Of a DNA stretch of 10,100 bases, positions 1 to 7,300 are shown piece after piece. Below the pieces are notes generated by a model. The model was not told where the DNA came from and did no database searches. It saw only the letters and a program-made list of their open reading frames with translations. Source of the DNA: Euryarchaeota archaeon Ods04 (lineage in GTDB: Archaea; Halobacteriota; Halobacteria; Halobacteriales; Halorutilaceae); contig JAQZDD010000015.1 of the NCBI GenBank assembly GCA_028751055.1, positions 1 to 10,100 of the forward strand, read 5' to 3'. The position numbers and the translations under genes were made by a program. Position 1 is the stretch's first letter. Every line of letters starts with the position of its first letter.

Positions 1-1418
1 GCCTCCGCCGTCTCACGCCTCACGAGTTGGCGCGCCTCGTCGTCGTCGTACGTCGCTCCGCGCTCCACCTCCTCAACCTTCTCCGGTCCTGCCGACGCAA
101 CTGTCATCTCGCCGCGTGCCGTGTCGACGTGTACGTGTGTCCTTACGCTGACACACGCGACGGCACATCCGACCGCGCCGCATACCTCGGCGTTCTCGGG
201 TACGACAACCTCGTCCGCCCAGTCGATACGGTCGGCGAGACGGTCGGCGAGCGCGGTGGCGAGCGCGCCCCCGACGACGACGGTTCCGGCACGGCTTCCG
301 AGCGACTCGACAGCCTCAACAACGGCGGTCACGAAGGCGTCGGCTGTTTTACGTGCCACCTCGTCGGGGTCGCCTACCGTCGAAAGGGCTTCGCGCGCCG
401 CCTCCTTATCGCCTTTCTGCGTCTCGCCTAAGACACGGAGGGCGTCGGTAGGTGTCGGCGACGGTCCGCCGAACGCCGCGGCGGAGCCTTCACGTACACC
501 CGTCAGACCGTTCTCGTCGATACGTGTGTCGCCGCCGACGGTGGCGTCGACGGAGACGACGCCGTCGTAGAAGGTCTTGAGGCTGCCCGCACCGATACCG
601 TCGGTCAGAGCAGGAAAGCCGTCCTCGACAAGCGTCACGTCGGTCGTCGTGCCGCCTACGTCGACGCAGACAGCCTCGTCAACGTCCGAGAGAGCGACGA
701 GTCCCAAGCTACTCGAAGCAGGACCGCTCCTGAGGGTGTGCGCAGGCGTCGCATTCGCCGACTCGCGCGACAGCATAGCCGCGTCGCCCTTGAGGTAGTA
801 GACGGGCGCGTCGACACCCCTCGATTCAAGAGCGTCGTGGAGAGAAGACTCGAAGTCGCCGAAGACGGGCTTCGACTTTGCGTTTGCGACCGTCGTCTCG
901 GCACGCGCAGGAAAGCCGAGCAAGCCGCCCGACTCGTGTCCAAGGGAGACGGTCGGCGCGTCGATGCTTTCCGCCGCCTCCTTTTCGAGTTCAGGGTTGC
1001 GTGTCGAGAACTTCGCCGTGACGGCAACCGTACCGTGTGACGGCTCCACACCGTCGAGTTCGAGAGGCTCCGTGACACGTCCGCGGTGGTCGACACAGCC
1101 GTCGACGACGACGTTCTCGTCGCCCGCGTAGGCGAGTTCGGGCGAGAGACCGACGCCGGGAACGACGACGTTGGTGCAGTCGGGAAGCGTGTCCTGTACT
1201 GCGGCGTTCAGAACACGCGTGGTCGAGACGACGACACGGCTCAACGCGTCGACATCCGTCTTTTCGACGAGTTCGTCAAGGAGAGCACCGCCCGCGCCTT
1301 CCTCTTCCGACGGCATCTTGGCTGTTGCGACGACTTCGCCTTCGTCGCAGTCGCCGTTACCCTCGCTAATCACCACACCGTCGTAGTTCGTTCCTCCTGC
1401 GTCTATTCCGAGAATCAC
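1..1418 (-). CDS. Stand-alone hydantoinase/oxoprolinase A-like ATPase (partial, runs off left edge)
   Basis: I translated this frame by hand: it stays open from a GTG at 1418-1416 to base 1, giving 472 full codons without a stop, so the 3' end is missing. It is an ASKHA-fold protein of the HyuA type (COG0145). The first phosphate motif GIDAGGTNYDG is at residues 4-14, the hydantoinase N-domain signature STTRVLNA at 65-72, FSTRNPE at 137-143, the LRSGPASS turn at 229-236, the second phosphate motif VDVGGTTTDV at 252-261, and a C-terminal adenosine-type motif VVVGGALA at 380-387. It differs clearly from HyuA at 3852 and resembles the stand-alone HyuA-like proteins of methanogens, whose substrate is unknown. 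No hyuB lies next to it in view. The GTG overlaps the stop of the upstream CBS gene and has an AGGGAG site 8 bases upstream. The family is confident; the reaction is not known. Confidence 0.85.
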   Translation of the reverse strand, partial: MILGIDAGGTNYDGVVISEGNGDCDEGEVVATAKMPSEEEGAGGALLDELVEKTDVDALSRVVVSTTRVLNAAVQDTLPDCTNVVVPGVGLSPELAYAGDENVVVDGCVDHRGRVTEPLELDGVEPSHGTVAVTAKFSTRNPELEKEAAESIDAPTVSLGHESGGLLGFPARAETTVANAKSKPVFGDFESSLHDALESRGVDAPVYYLKGDAAMLSRESANATPAHTLRSGPASSSLGLVALSDVDEAVCVDVGGTTTDVTLVEDGFPALTDGIGAGSLKTFYDGVVSVDATVGGDTRIDENGLTGVREGSAAAFGGPSPTPTDALRVLGETQKGDKEAAREALSTVGDPDEVARKTADAFVTAVVEAVESLGSRAGTVVVGGALATALADRLADRIDWADEVVVPENAEVCGAVGCAVACVSVRTHVHVDTARGEMTVASAGPEKVEEVERGATYDDDEARQLVRRETAE

Positions 1419-2716
1419 GTTTCTTTCTCCCTGTCGGTTTCCGGCTCCGACTCTTTTTCGGTCTCAGTTTCTGCTTCGGTTTCTACACGGACACGTAGTA
1501 TTCTTGTGTTTTCCGTCTCCTCGACGGTCAGCACCACGTCCTCGTACCTGACCACCTCACCTTCCTCGACTAAACGTCCCATACGGTTGTAGATGAAGCC
1601 CGCAACTGTCTCGAACTCGCCTTCCTCGGGGAGTTCGATACCGAGTTCGTCGTTGACTTCGTCGACGTTGACCTCGCCCTTGACGATTATGGTGTTGTCG
1701 TCGATACGTTCGATGGGGACTTCCTCCTCCGTCTCGAATATCTCGCCTACAATCTCCTCGACGATGTCCTCAACCGTCACAAGCCCCTTCGTGGAGCCGA
1801 ACTCGTCTATGACGATTGCGAGATGGATACGTTCGTCCTGTAGCTCCTGCAGGAGGTCGTCTATCTCCTTCGTCTCCGGGACGTGCAGCGTCGGTTCGAC
1901 GATGTCTTCGGGAGTTGCGTCGGTGTCGAGCGCGGGAACTATGTCACGTATGTCGACGATACCTACGATATTGTCGAGGTTCTTCCTGTGGACAGGTACA
2001 CGCGTCACGTCGTTCTCGACACAGACATCGAGCACCTCTTCGAGCGACGTGTCGGCACTCACCGACACCATGTCGAGACGCGGAACCATCACCTCCTTCG
2101 CTATCGTGTTCGTGAAACGGAAGACGCTCTGTATCATCTCGCGCTCGTCCTCGTCTATGACGCCCTCCGCCTCTCCTGTACGGAGTATGCCCTCTATCTC
2201 GTCACGTGTTACGTACGTCGACTCTATGTCCGACCGTCCGCCTGTAAACCTGTTGACGACACGTGTCAGGCGGTCGAAGAAGACGACAGCGGGGTACATG
2301 ACGTACTGCGAGAACTGGAGCGGACGCGCGATACGGAGTGCCCAGCTTTCGGTGTTCTCGACGGCGTACGACTTGGGCGCGGACTCGCCGAGCACGAGCA
2401 CCAAGAAGCTGATTACGAACGTGGTCAGTGCGACAGCGACGGCGTCGGAGAAGTAGAAGGCGAAAAGCGCGGTAGCTATCGAGGTCATCGCTATGTTGAC
2501 GACGTTGTTACCGACCAGAATCGTAACAAGGAGGCGGTGGGGGTTGTCGCGTAGCTTCTTTAGCGTCGCCGCACGTCTGCCGTCGCCTTCCGCGAGGGAG
2601 TCTATCCTGTGCCTTTCGAGCGAGAACATAGCTATCTCGCTGCTTGAAAAGAAGGCACTCAGAACCATAAGAAGACCGACCGCCGCCACACCAGCCACCA
2701 CTATCGGTTCGACCAT
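1415..2716 (-). CDS. CNNM/CorC (hemolysin C-like) membrane protein with CBS domain pair
   Basis: This 433-residue protein has the full CNNM/CorB-CorC layout. A DUF21 membrane domain (about 1-180) has hydrophobic segments near 3-23, 62-83 and 86-112, plus a weaker one near 130-148. It carries the family motifs SEIAMFS (26-32), GNN (69-71) and GESAPKSYA (110-118). Two CBS repeats follow (about 199-255 and 258-318), then a CorC_HlyC domain (about 330-410) and a charged low-complexity tail of Glu, Thr and Lys. Related proteins are linked to magnesium transport or efflux, with the CBS pair sensing Mg-ATP; transport here is inferred. An in-frame TAA five codons upstream leaves the ATG at 2716-2714 as the first good start. 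A TATA-like element about 30 bases upstream and the absence of an SD site suggest a leaderless or very short leader. The stop overlaps the start of the downstream HyuA-like gene (GTGA). Confidence 0.92.
   Translation of the reverse strand: MVEPIVVAGVAAVGLLMVLSAFFSSSEIAMFSLERHRIDSLAEGDGRRAATLKKLRDNPHRLLVTILVGNNVVNIAMTSIATALFAFYFSDAVAVALTTFVISFLVLVLGESAPKSYAVENTESWALRIARPLQFSQYVMYPAVVFFDRLTRVVNRFTGGRSDIESTYVTRDEIEGILRTGEAEGVIDEDEREMIQSVFRFTNTIAKEVMVPRLDMVSVSADTSLEEVLDVCVENDVTRVPVHRKNLDNIVGIVDIRDIVPALDTDATPEDIVEPTLHVPETKEIDDLLQELQDERIHLAIVIDEFGSTKGLVTVEDIVEEIVGEIFETEEEVPIERIDDNTIIVKGEVNVDEVNDELGIELPEEGEFETVAGFIYNRMGRLVEEGEVVRYEDVVLTVEETENTRILRVRVETEAETETEKESEPETDREKET
1427..1432 (-). promoter_or_regulatory. 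Shine-Dalgarno site for the HyuA-like gene
   Basis: Read on the minus strand the bases are AGGGAG, followed by 8 bases and then the GTG at 1418. This supports GTG as the true start. The site lies inside the last codons of the CBS-domain gene, as expected for coupled translation. Confidence 0.7.
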
Positions 2717-2746
2717 GAGTACAACGGTTTAGGTTATGGGGCGGTG

Positions 2747-2754
2747 TTAAATAT
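2747..2754. promoter_or_regulatory. TATA-like element in the divergent promoter region
   Basis: TTAAATAT is the most A/T-rich stretch in the 116-base region between the CBS-domain gene and trm5. For the minus-strand gene it lies about 30 bases before the ATG at 2716, the spacing expected for an archaeal TATA box driving a nearly leaderless transcript. For trm5 it would give a leader of roughly 55-60 bases. I see no other TATA-like candidate close to trm5. The assignment rests on position and composition only. Confidence 0.5.
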
Positions 2755-2766
2755 GTTTACGGACGC

Positions 2767-2779
2767 TCGCTCCGAGCGA
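2767..2779. repeat. 13-base palindrome in the divergent promoter region
   Basis: TCGCTC-C-GAGCGA is a perfect inverted repeat with 6-base arms around a single C. It lies just on the trm5 side of the TATA-like element, close to where a plus-strand transcript would start. It could be an operator for a dimeric regulator or a short hairpin in the trm5 leader. A chance match is possible in GC-rich DNA. Confidence 0.35.
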
Positions 2780-2832
2780 ACGACCTCACAAGCAAACGAC
2801 ACCGACTTGTCAGTCGACGGTCTTTTTCACGT

Positions 2833-3810
2833 ATGGAGTCGCTCTGCGTCCGCGTACCGCGCGAGGAAGGCGAGGAGACGCGTCAGAGACTCGCCGACGA
2901 AGGTGTTCTCAACCGCGACCTGCGTATACAGCAGGAGGACGGCTACCTGTACGTTCCCGTCACGGACGTGCCCGACGGTATCGGCTTCGATACAGAGAGA
3001 CGCGAGTTCGAGGAACGCGAGACGCAGACCGACGCCGCCGATGTACTAGGTTACGAGCCAAGGTTCGAGACGGTGGGCGACGTCGCACTTCTGGAGCCGG
3101 AGGAGGATGACGAGGCTGGCGAAGCACTCGTCGAGGCGGACAACGGCATAGTGACGGCACTACGTGTCGAGTCGAAGGTCGAAGGCGACGAACGGACACG
3201 CAGGATGTCGCACGTCGCGGGCGAAGAGAAGACGACGACGGTGCACAGGGAGTACGGACGTGAGTTCGTCGTTGACCTTACTGACGTCTATTTTACGCCA
3301 CGCCTCGCAGAGGAGCGCGAACGTGTCGCCTCGCAGGTCAACGGAGGCGAGACTGTCTTCGACATGTTCGCGGGCGTCGGTCCTTTCGCCGTGGCGGCGG
3401 CGGAGAGGGGCGCGCACGTCGTCGCTTCGGACATAAATACGCGTGCTGTCGAACTCCTGCGCGAGAACGCAGAGCGCAACAACGTCTCGGAGAGGGTGGA
3501 GGCGTACAACGAAGACGCGCGTGAGGTGGCGAAGCTTGTCGCAGAGGAAGGCGGAGCGGACAGAGTCTACATGAACCTGCCGCACACAGCCGACGAGTTC
3601 TTGGACGCCGCTTGCGAGGCGGCGCGCTCCGGATGTGTCGTACATTACTACGATATACGCCACGAGGACGACCTTTTCGGAGGTGCTGTCAAGGAGATAC
3701 GCGCCGTTGCGGAGAAGGCGGGCTACGAAATCGAGATTCTCGACAAGGTCGTAGTCCGGTCGTACGCACCCTACGACTACAACGTCTGTATCGACTTCCG
3801 TCTCTTCTAA
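2833..3810 (+). CDS. trm5: tRNA (guanine-37-N1)-methyltransferase, archaeal Trm5 family
   Basis: The 325-residue protein matches archaeal Trm5, which methylates N1 of G37 next to the anticodon using S-adenosylmethionine and so prevents frameshifting. The order of parts fits: a small N-terminal D1-type domain (about 1-60); a middle domain with HRE (138-140) and VYFTPRLAEER (152-162); then the Rossmann methyltransferase domain with SAM-binding motif FDMFAGVGPFAV (166-177), acidic ASDIN (188-192) and catalytic-type MNLP (227-230). It ends with the family-like strand NVCIDFRLF. The length is normal. The ATG gives a typical short N-terminus, but no SD site precedes it. The related wyosine-pathway enzyme TYW2 (Taw2) shares this fold; the NLP motif, rather than NPPY, favours Trm5. 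The hyuA gene starts 41 bases downstream on the same strand, so cotranscription is likely. Confidence 0.92.
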   Translation: MESLCVRVPREEGEETRQRLADEGVLNRDLRIQQEDGYLYVPVTDVPDGIGFDTERREFEERETQTDAADVLGYEPRFETVGDVALLEPEEDDEAGEALVEADNGIVTALRVESKVEGDERTRRMSHVAGEEKTTTVHREYGREFVVDLTDVYFTPRLAEERERVASQVNGGETVFDMFAGVGPFAVAAAERGAHVVASDINTRAVELLRENAERNNVSERVEAYNEDAREVAKLVAEEGGADRVYMNLPHTADEFLDAACEAARSGCVVHYYDIRHEDDLFGGAVKEIRAVAEKAGYEIEILDKVVVRSYAPYDYNVCIDFRLF

Positions 3811-3851
3811 CGGTTCGACAGGCTTACGTCGCGCGCCCGCCTGCCGCCTGT

Positions 3852-5801
3852 ATGCGCATAGGCGTCGACGTAGGCGGGACTTTCACCGACGTCGTTCTGT
3901 CGACGCAGGACGGTCTGGTCACAGCCAAGACGCCGACGACCGACGACCAGAGCGTCGGCGTCGTCCGTGGAGTCGAGAAGGCGTGCGAGATTGCGGGTAC
4001 CGAGCCTTCCGAAGTCGACGAACTGGTACACGCGACGACCGTCGGCGTCAACACGCTTCTGGAACGCGACGGGGCGCGTACGGCACTCGTTACGACGGAG
4101 GGCTTCGGCGACGTTCTCGAAATACGTCGACAGACACGCGACGAACTCTACGACTTAGAGGCGAAACGCACGCCGCCGTTCGTTCCACGTGAGAGAAGGC
4201 ACGAAGTAGAGGAGCGCGCTACCGTCGACGGCGTGACAGAGGAGGTAGACGAAGACGAACTCCGCGCTCTGCCTCTCGACGGCGTGGAGAGCGTCGCCAT
4301 CTGCTTTCTTCATTCGTACGCACATACCGAGAACGAACGTGAGGCGGCGCGTGTCCTGCGCGACGAGTTCGACGCACACGTCTCCGTCTCCTCCGACGTA
4401 CTTCCGGAGTTCCGCGAGTACGAACGCGCCTCGACGACCGTCGTCGACGCTTACGTTACGCCGCGTGTCGCCTCGTACCTGAACAGGCTCGTCGAACGTC
4501 TCGACGGTGTGGGCGCGCCCGTTCCGCGTGTCATGTCTTCGAACGGCGGTGTGGTGCGCGCAGAACGCGCAGCGGAGAGCGCGGTCGGTACCGTCATGTC
4601 AGGACCTGCGGCGGGCGTCGTCGGCGCGTCGGAGTACGGTGACCGTGTCGTCAGTTTCGACATGGGCGGCACCTCAACAGACGTGGGTCTGGTACGTGAC
4701 GGCGTCGAGAAGACGACCGAAACGCGCGTCGAAGGCGCGCACGTCGGCGTTCCTTCAGTCGACGTTACGACCGTGGGCGCGGGAGGCGGCAGTATCGCAT
4801 ACGTCGACGAAGGCGGTGCACTCCGCGTCGGTCCCGAGTCGGCGGGCGCGGAACCCGGTCCGGCGTGCTACGGACTCGGCGGCGAAAGACCGACCGTGAC
4901 GGACGCCGATGTCGCGCTCGGATACGTCCGCGGCGGAAAGGAGTTCGGCGACGAGGTGGTGGTGGACGCAGAAGCGGCGAGTGACGCGCTTTCAACGCTC
5001 GAAGGCTTCGACGACGCGACCGAGGCGGCGTTGGGTGTACGGCGTGTCGCCGACGAGAAGACCGCGCGCGCCGTCCGTTCGATGACCGTCGAACGCGGCT
5101 ACGACCCTCGCGGATTCACGATGGTCGCCTTCGGCGGTGCAGGTCCTGCGCACGCCGCGAACGTCGCAGAGTCGCTCGGTATCGAGGAGGTCGTCGTCCC
5201 GCGTGCGGGCGGCGTTCTTTCGGCATACGGTCTTCTGTGCGCCGACGAGAAGGCAGAGGCGTCGCGTACCGTCGGAAGAGACGACGACAACGAGGAGGTT
5301 CTGCGTGAACTCGAAACGGAGGCGCGCGACGAACTTGGCAGGACGGACGCTCAGGTGCGGCGTTACGCCGACGTGCGTTACGCGGGACAGGGCACAGAAC
5401 TCACAGTACGCGCCGGTCGTCCTTTCGACGCCGACGGGACGCGCGACGCCTTCAAACGCGAACACGAGACACGTTACGGATACACGATGGAAGAGGAGGT
5501 ACGTGTCGTCTCTCTGCGCGCCGAGGCTGTCGTCGAAAAAACGTCTCCGGAGACGGGTACGGAAACGAAAGGCGGTGCAGAGAAGAACGAACCGACGGGG
5601 ATACACGACGCCGTCTTCACCGAAGGCACGCACGAGACAGCCTTCTACGACGGCATCGGAACCGTCGGAGCGGACGGCGTACTCGAAACACCCGCAGTCG
5701 TCGAGTACGGCGAGACCACCGCCGTAGTGCCGCCCGGATGGGAAGCACGTGTCAAGGACGGCGACCTGTACATGCGCGTGTCAGAGGAGGGCGAAACATG
5801 A
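3852..5801 (+). CDS. hyuA: Hydantoinase/oxoprolinase subunit A (HyuA, ATP-binding subunit)
   Basis: This 649-residue protein is a standard-length HyuA. With HyuB it opens cyclic amides such as hydantoins or 5-oxoproline by ATP-dependent hydrolysis; acetone and acetophenone carboxylase subunits are related, so the substrate is uncertain. Visible motifs are GVDVGGTFTDVV (4-15), HATTVGVN (60-67), GFGDVLEIRRQTR (84-96), SSNGG (229-233), MSGPAAG (249-255), the second phosphate motif FDMGGTSTDV (269-278), VGAGGGS (308-314), EPGPACYG (334-341) and FGGAGPAHA (427-435). Residues about 555-580 form a charged linker of Thr, Glu, Lys and Gly before the C-terminal domain. The frame is open further upstream, but that part overlaps trm5 and gives an Arg-rich, non-family sequence; the ATG at 3852 gives the classic family N-terminus. 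There is no clear SD site. The stop overlaps hyuB (ATGA). Confidence 0.93.
   Translation: MRIGVDVGGTFTDVVLSTQDGLVTAKTPTTDDQSVGVVRGVEKACEIAGTEPSEVDELVHATTVGVNTLLERDGARTALVTTEGFGDVLEIRRQTRDELYDLEAKRTPPFVPRERRHEVEERATVDGVTEEVDEDELRALPLDGVESVAICFLHSYAHTENEREAARVLRDEFDAHVSVSSDVLPEFREYERASTTVVDAYVTPRVASYLNRLVERLDGVGAPVPRVMSSNGGVVRAERAAESAVGTVMSGPAAGVVGASEYGDRVVSFDMGGTSTDVGLVRDGVEKTTETRVEGAHVGVPSVDVTTVGAGGGSIAYVDEGGALRVGPESAGAEPGPACYGLGGERPTVTDADVALGYVRGGKEFGDEVVVDAEAASDALSTLEGFDDATEAALGVRRVADEKTARAVRSMTVERGYDPRGFTMVAFGGAGPAHAANVAESLGIEEVVVPRAGGVLSAYGLLCADEKAEASRTVGRDDDNEEVLRELETEARDELGRTDAQVRRYADVRYAGQGTELTVRAGRPFDADGTRDAFKREHETRYGYTMEEEVRVVSLRAEAVVEKTSPETGTETKGGAEKNEPTGIHDAVFTEGTHETAFYDGIGTVGADGVLETPAVVEYGETTAVVPPGWEARVKDGDLYMRVSEEGET
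5785..5790 (+). promoter_or_regulatory. Shine-Dalgarno site for hyuB
   Basis: AGGAGG lies 7 bases before the ATG at 5798, inside the end of hyuA. It fixes the hyuB start and argues against the in-frame start about 60 bases upstream. Confidence 0.8.
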
Positions 5802-7300
5802 CCGAACCCAGTCCCGTAGAACTCGAACTCGCGAGGAACCGCCTCGAAGGTATCGCCGACGAGATAGGCGGCGTCTTAGTCTCGACGGCGTACTCGCCAA
5901 ACATCAAGGAACGCCGCGACTGCTCCGCCGCGCTCTTCGACGACGAGGCGCGCTGCTTCGCACAGGCGGCGCACATACCCGTCCACTTAGGCGCGATGCC
6001 AGCGTCGGTCGAAGCAGCGGCGCGTCTCGAACCCGAATCCGGCGACGTGGTAATGCTCAACGACCCTTTCGCAGGAGGGACACATCTACCCGACGTGACT
6101 CTCGTTTCGCCCGTCTTCGTCGGAGGCGAACAAGTCGGATACGTTGCGACACGCGCACACCACGCCGACGTGGGCGGAACCGCACCGGGAAGCATGCCTG
6201 CCGACTCACGGAGCGTTCACGACGAAGGTCTACGCGTACCGCCCGTGCGTCTCGTTGAGGGCGGCGAGACGAACGAGGACGTTCTCGATGTGTTTCTTGC
6301 GAACGTACGCGGTTCCGACGAACGCCGCGCCGACCTCCGTGCCCAACTGTCGGCGAACGAACGCGGCGTCGAACGTCTGTCGGAGTACGTCGACCAAGAC
6401 GGAACGCGTGCCTTCGGCGCGCTCATCGACTACGCCGAGCGACGGACGCGCGACGAGATAGACGCACTCCCCGACGGGACGTACGACGCAACCGAAAGCA
6501 TGGACGGCGACCTGCGCGTCTCCGTCGAAGTCGAGATAGACGGAGACAGCATGACGGTGGACTTCGAAGGCACGTCGGAACAGGACGACGGAAACCTCAA
6601 CGCACCCCGCGCCGTCGCGGAGAGCGCGGTTGCGTTCGTCGTCCGTTGCGTCACGAGCGACGACGTTCCGCCCAACGCAGGTTCGCTCGCGCCCGTCGAC
6701 GTGAGGATACCGTCGAACTCTCTGCTTGACCCCGAACCGCCCGCCGCCGTAGCAGGCGGTAACGTCGAGACGAGTCAGCGCGTCGTCGACGCCGTGGTGG
6801 AGGCAGTACGCGGCGCGACCGACGTTCCTGCGCAGGGACAGGGAACGATGAACAGCGTTACCGTCGGAAACGACTCGTTCTCGTACTACGAGACTGTCGG
6901 AGGCGGCGCGGGAGCGTCCGCCGACAGGGACGGCACGGACGGCGTGCACGTCGGAATGACCAACACGCTCAACACGCCCGTCGAGGCGTTGGAGCGCGAG
7001 TACCCGCTACGTGTCGACGAGTACGCTCTGCGCGACGGTAGCGGCGGCAGGGGTGCGCACGAAGGCGGAGACGGTATCGTACGCGCCTTCGTCGTCTTAG
7101 AGGACGCGTCCGTTTCGTTCCTCACCGACAGACGCGAGAAGTCGCCCAAAGGAGCGGAAGGAGGGGATGACGGCGCGACGGGCGTCAATCTGGTCGACGG
7201 CGAGAAGGTCGGTGCGCGCGCAGTCGTTGAGGTCGACGCAGGAACGCGTGTCGAGGTAAGGACGCCGGGAGGCGGCGGATACGGTGCGAGCGGCGACTAG
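5798..7300 (+). CDS. hyuB: Hydantoinase/oxoprolinase subunit B (HyuB)
   Basis: The 500-residue protein is a full HyuB, the partner of HyuA and the likely seat of hydrolysis after HyuA activates the substrate with ATP. Conserved blocks are ERRDCSAALFD (38-48), HIPVHLGAMP (59-68), NDPFAGGTHLPDV (88-100), HHADVGG (121-127, the likely metal-binding histidines), GQGTMN (347-352), ETVGGGAGA (365-373), MTNTLNTPVE (387-396) and the glycine-rich end PGGGGYG (490-496). No block is missing. The start is set by the ATGA overlap with hyuA and by AGGAGG 7 bases upstream, so the two subunits should be made in equal amounts by coupled translation. The stop TAG overlaps the end of the convergent ABC ATPase gene, leaving no space for a separate terminator. 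The substrate cannot be told from sequence. Confidence 0.93.
   Translation: MTEPSPVELELARNRLEGIADEIGGVLVSTAYSPNIKERRDCSAALFDDEARCFAQAAHIPVHLGAMPASVEAAARLEPESGDVVMLNDPFAGGTHLPDVTLVSPVFVGGEQVGYVATRAHHADVGGTAPGSMPADSRSVHDEGLRVPPVRLVEGGETNEDVLDVFLANVRGSDERRADLRAQLSANERGVERLSEYVDQDGTRAFGALIDYAERRTRDEIDALPDGTYDATESMDGDLRVSVEVEIDGDSMTVDFEGTSEQDDGNLNAPRAVAESAVAFVVRCVTSDDVPPNAGSLAPVDVRIPSNSLLDPEPPAAVAGGNVETSQRVVDAVVEAVRGATDVPAQGQGTMNSVTVGNDSFSYYETVGGGAGASADRDGTDGVHVGMTNTLNTPVEALEREYPLRVDEYALRDGSGGRGAHEGGDGIVRAFVVLEDASVSFLTDRREKSPKGAEGGDDGATGVNLVDGEKVGARAVVEVDAGTRVEVRTPGGGGYGASGD
7297..7300. other. Convergent stop codons sharing CTAG
   Basis: hyuB ends with TAG at 7298-7300 on the plus strand and the ABC ATPase gene ends with TAG at 7299-7297 on the minus strand. 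The two coding sequences overlap by the four bases of the palindrome CTAG. Each transcript must therefore end inside the opposing gene. Confidence 0.9.

Noticed and set aside
27..1592. Several plus-strand open frames over the left end, and a minus-strand frame at 656-1096
   Set aside because: They are antisense or out-of-frame shadows of the HyuA-like gene and the CBS-domain gene. Their translations are Ser/Thr- or Arg-rich and show no family motif, while the minus-strand frame from 1418 to 1 carries clear ASKHA motifs.
3612..3851. Upstream extension of hyuA by 80 codons
   Set aside because: The extension overlaps trm5 in another frame and reads as an Arg-rich sequence unlike any HyuA N-terminus. 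The ATG at 3852 starts the family-typical MRIGVDVGG.
3811..3851. Promoter for hyuA between trm5 and hyuA
   Set aside because: The 41-base gap is GC-rich with no TATA-like element.
5738..5797. Earlier in-frame start for hyuB
   Set aside because: It would overlap hyuA by about 64 bases without a good SD site. The ATG at 5798 has AGGAGG at the right distance and makes the usual ATGA overlap.
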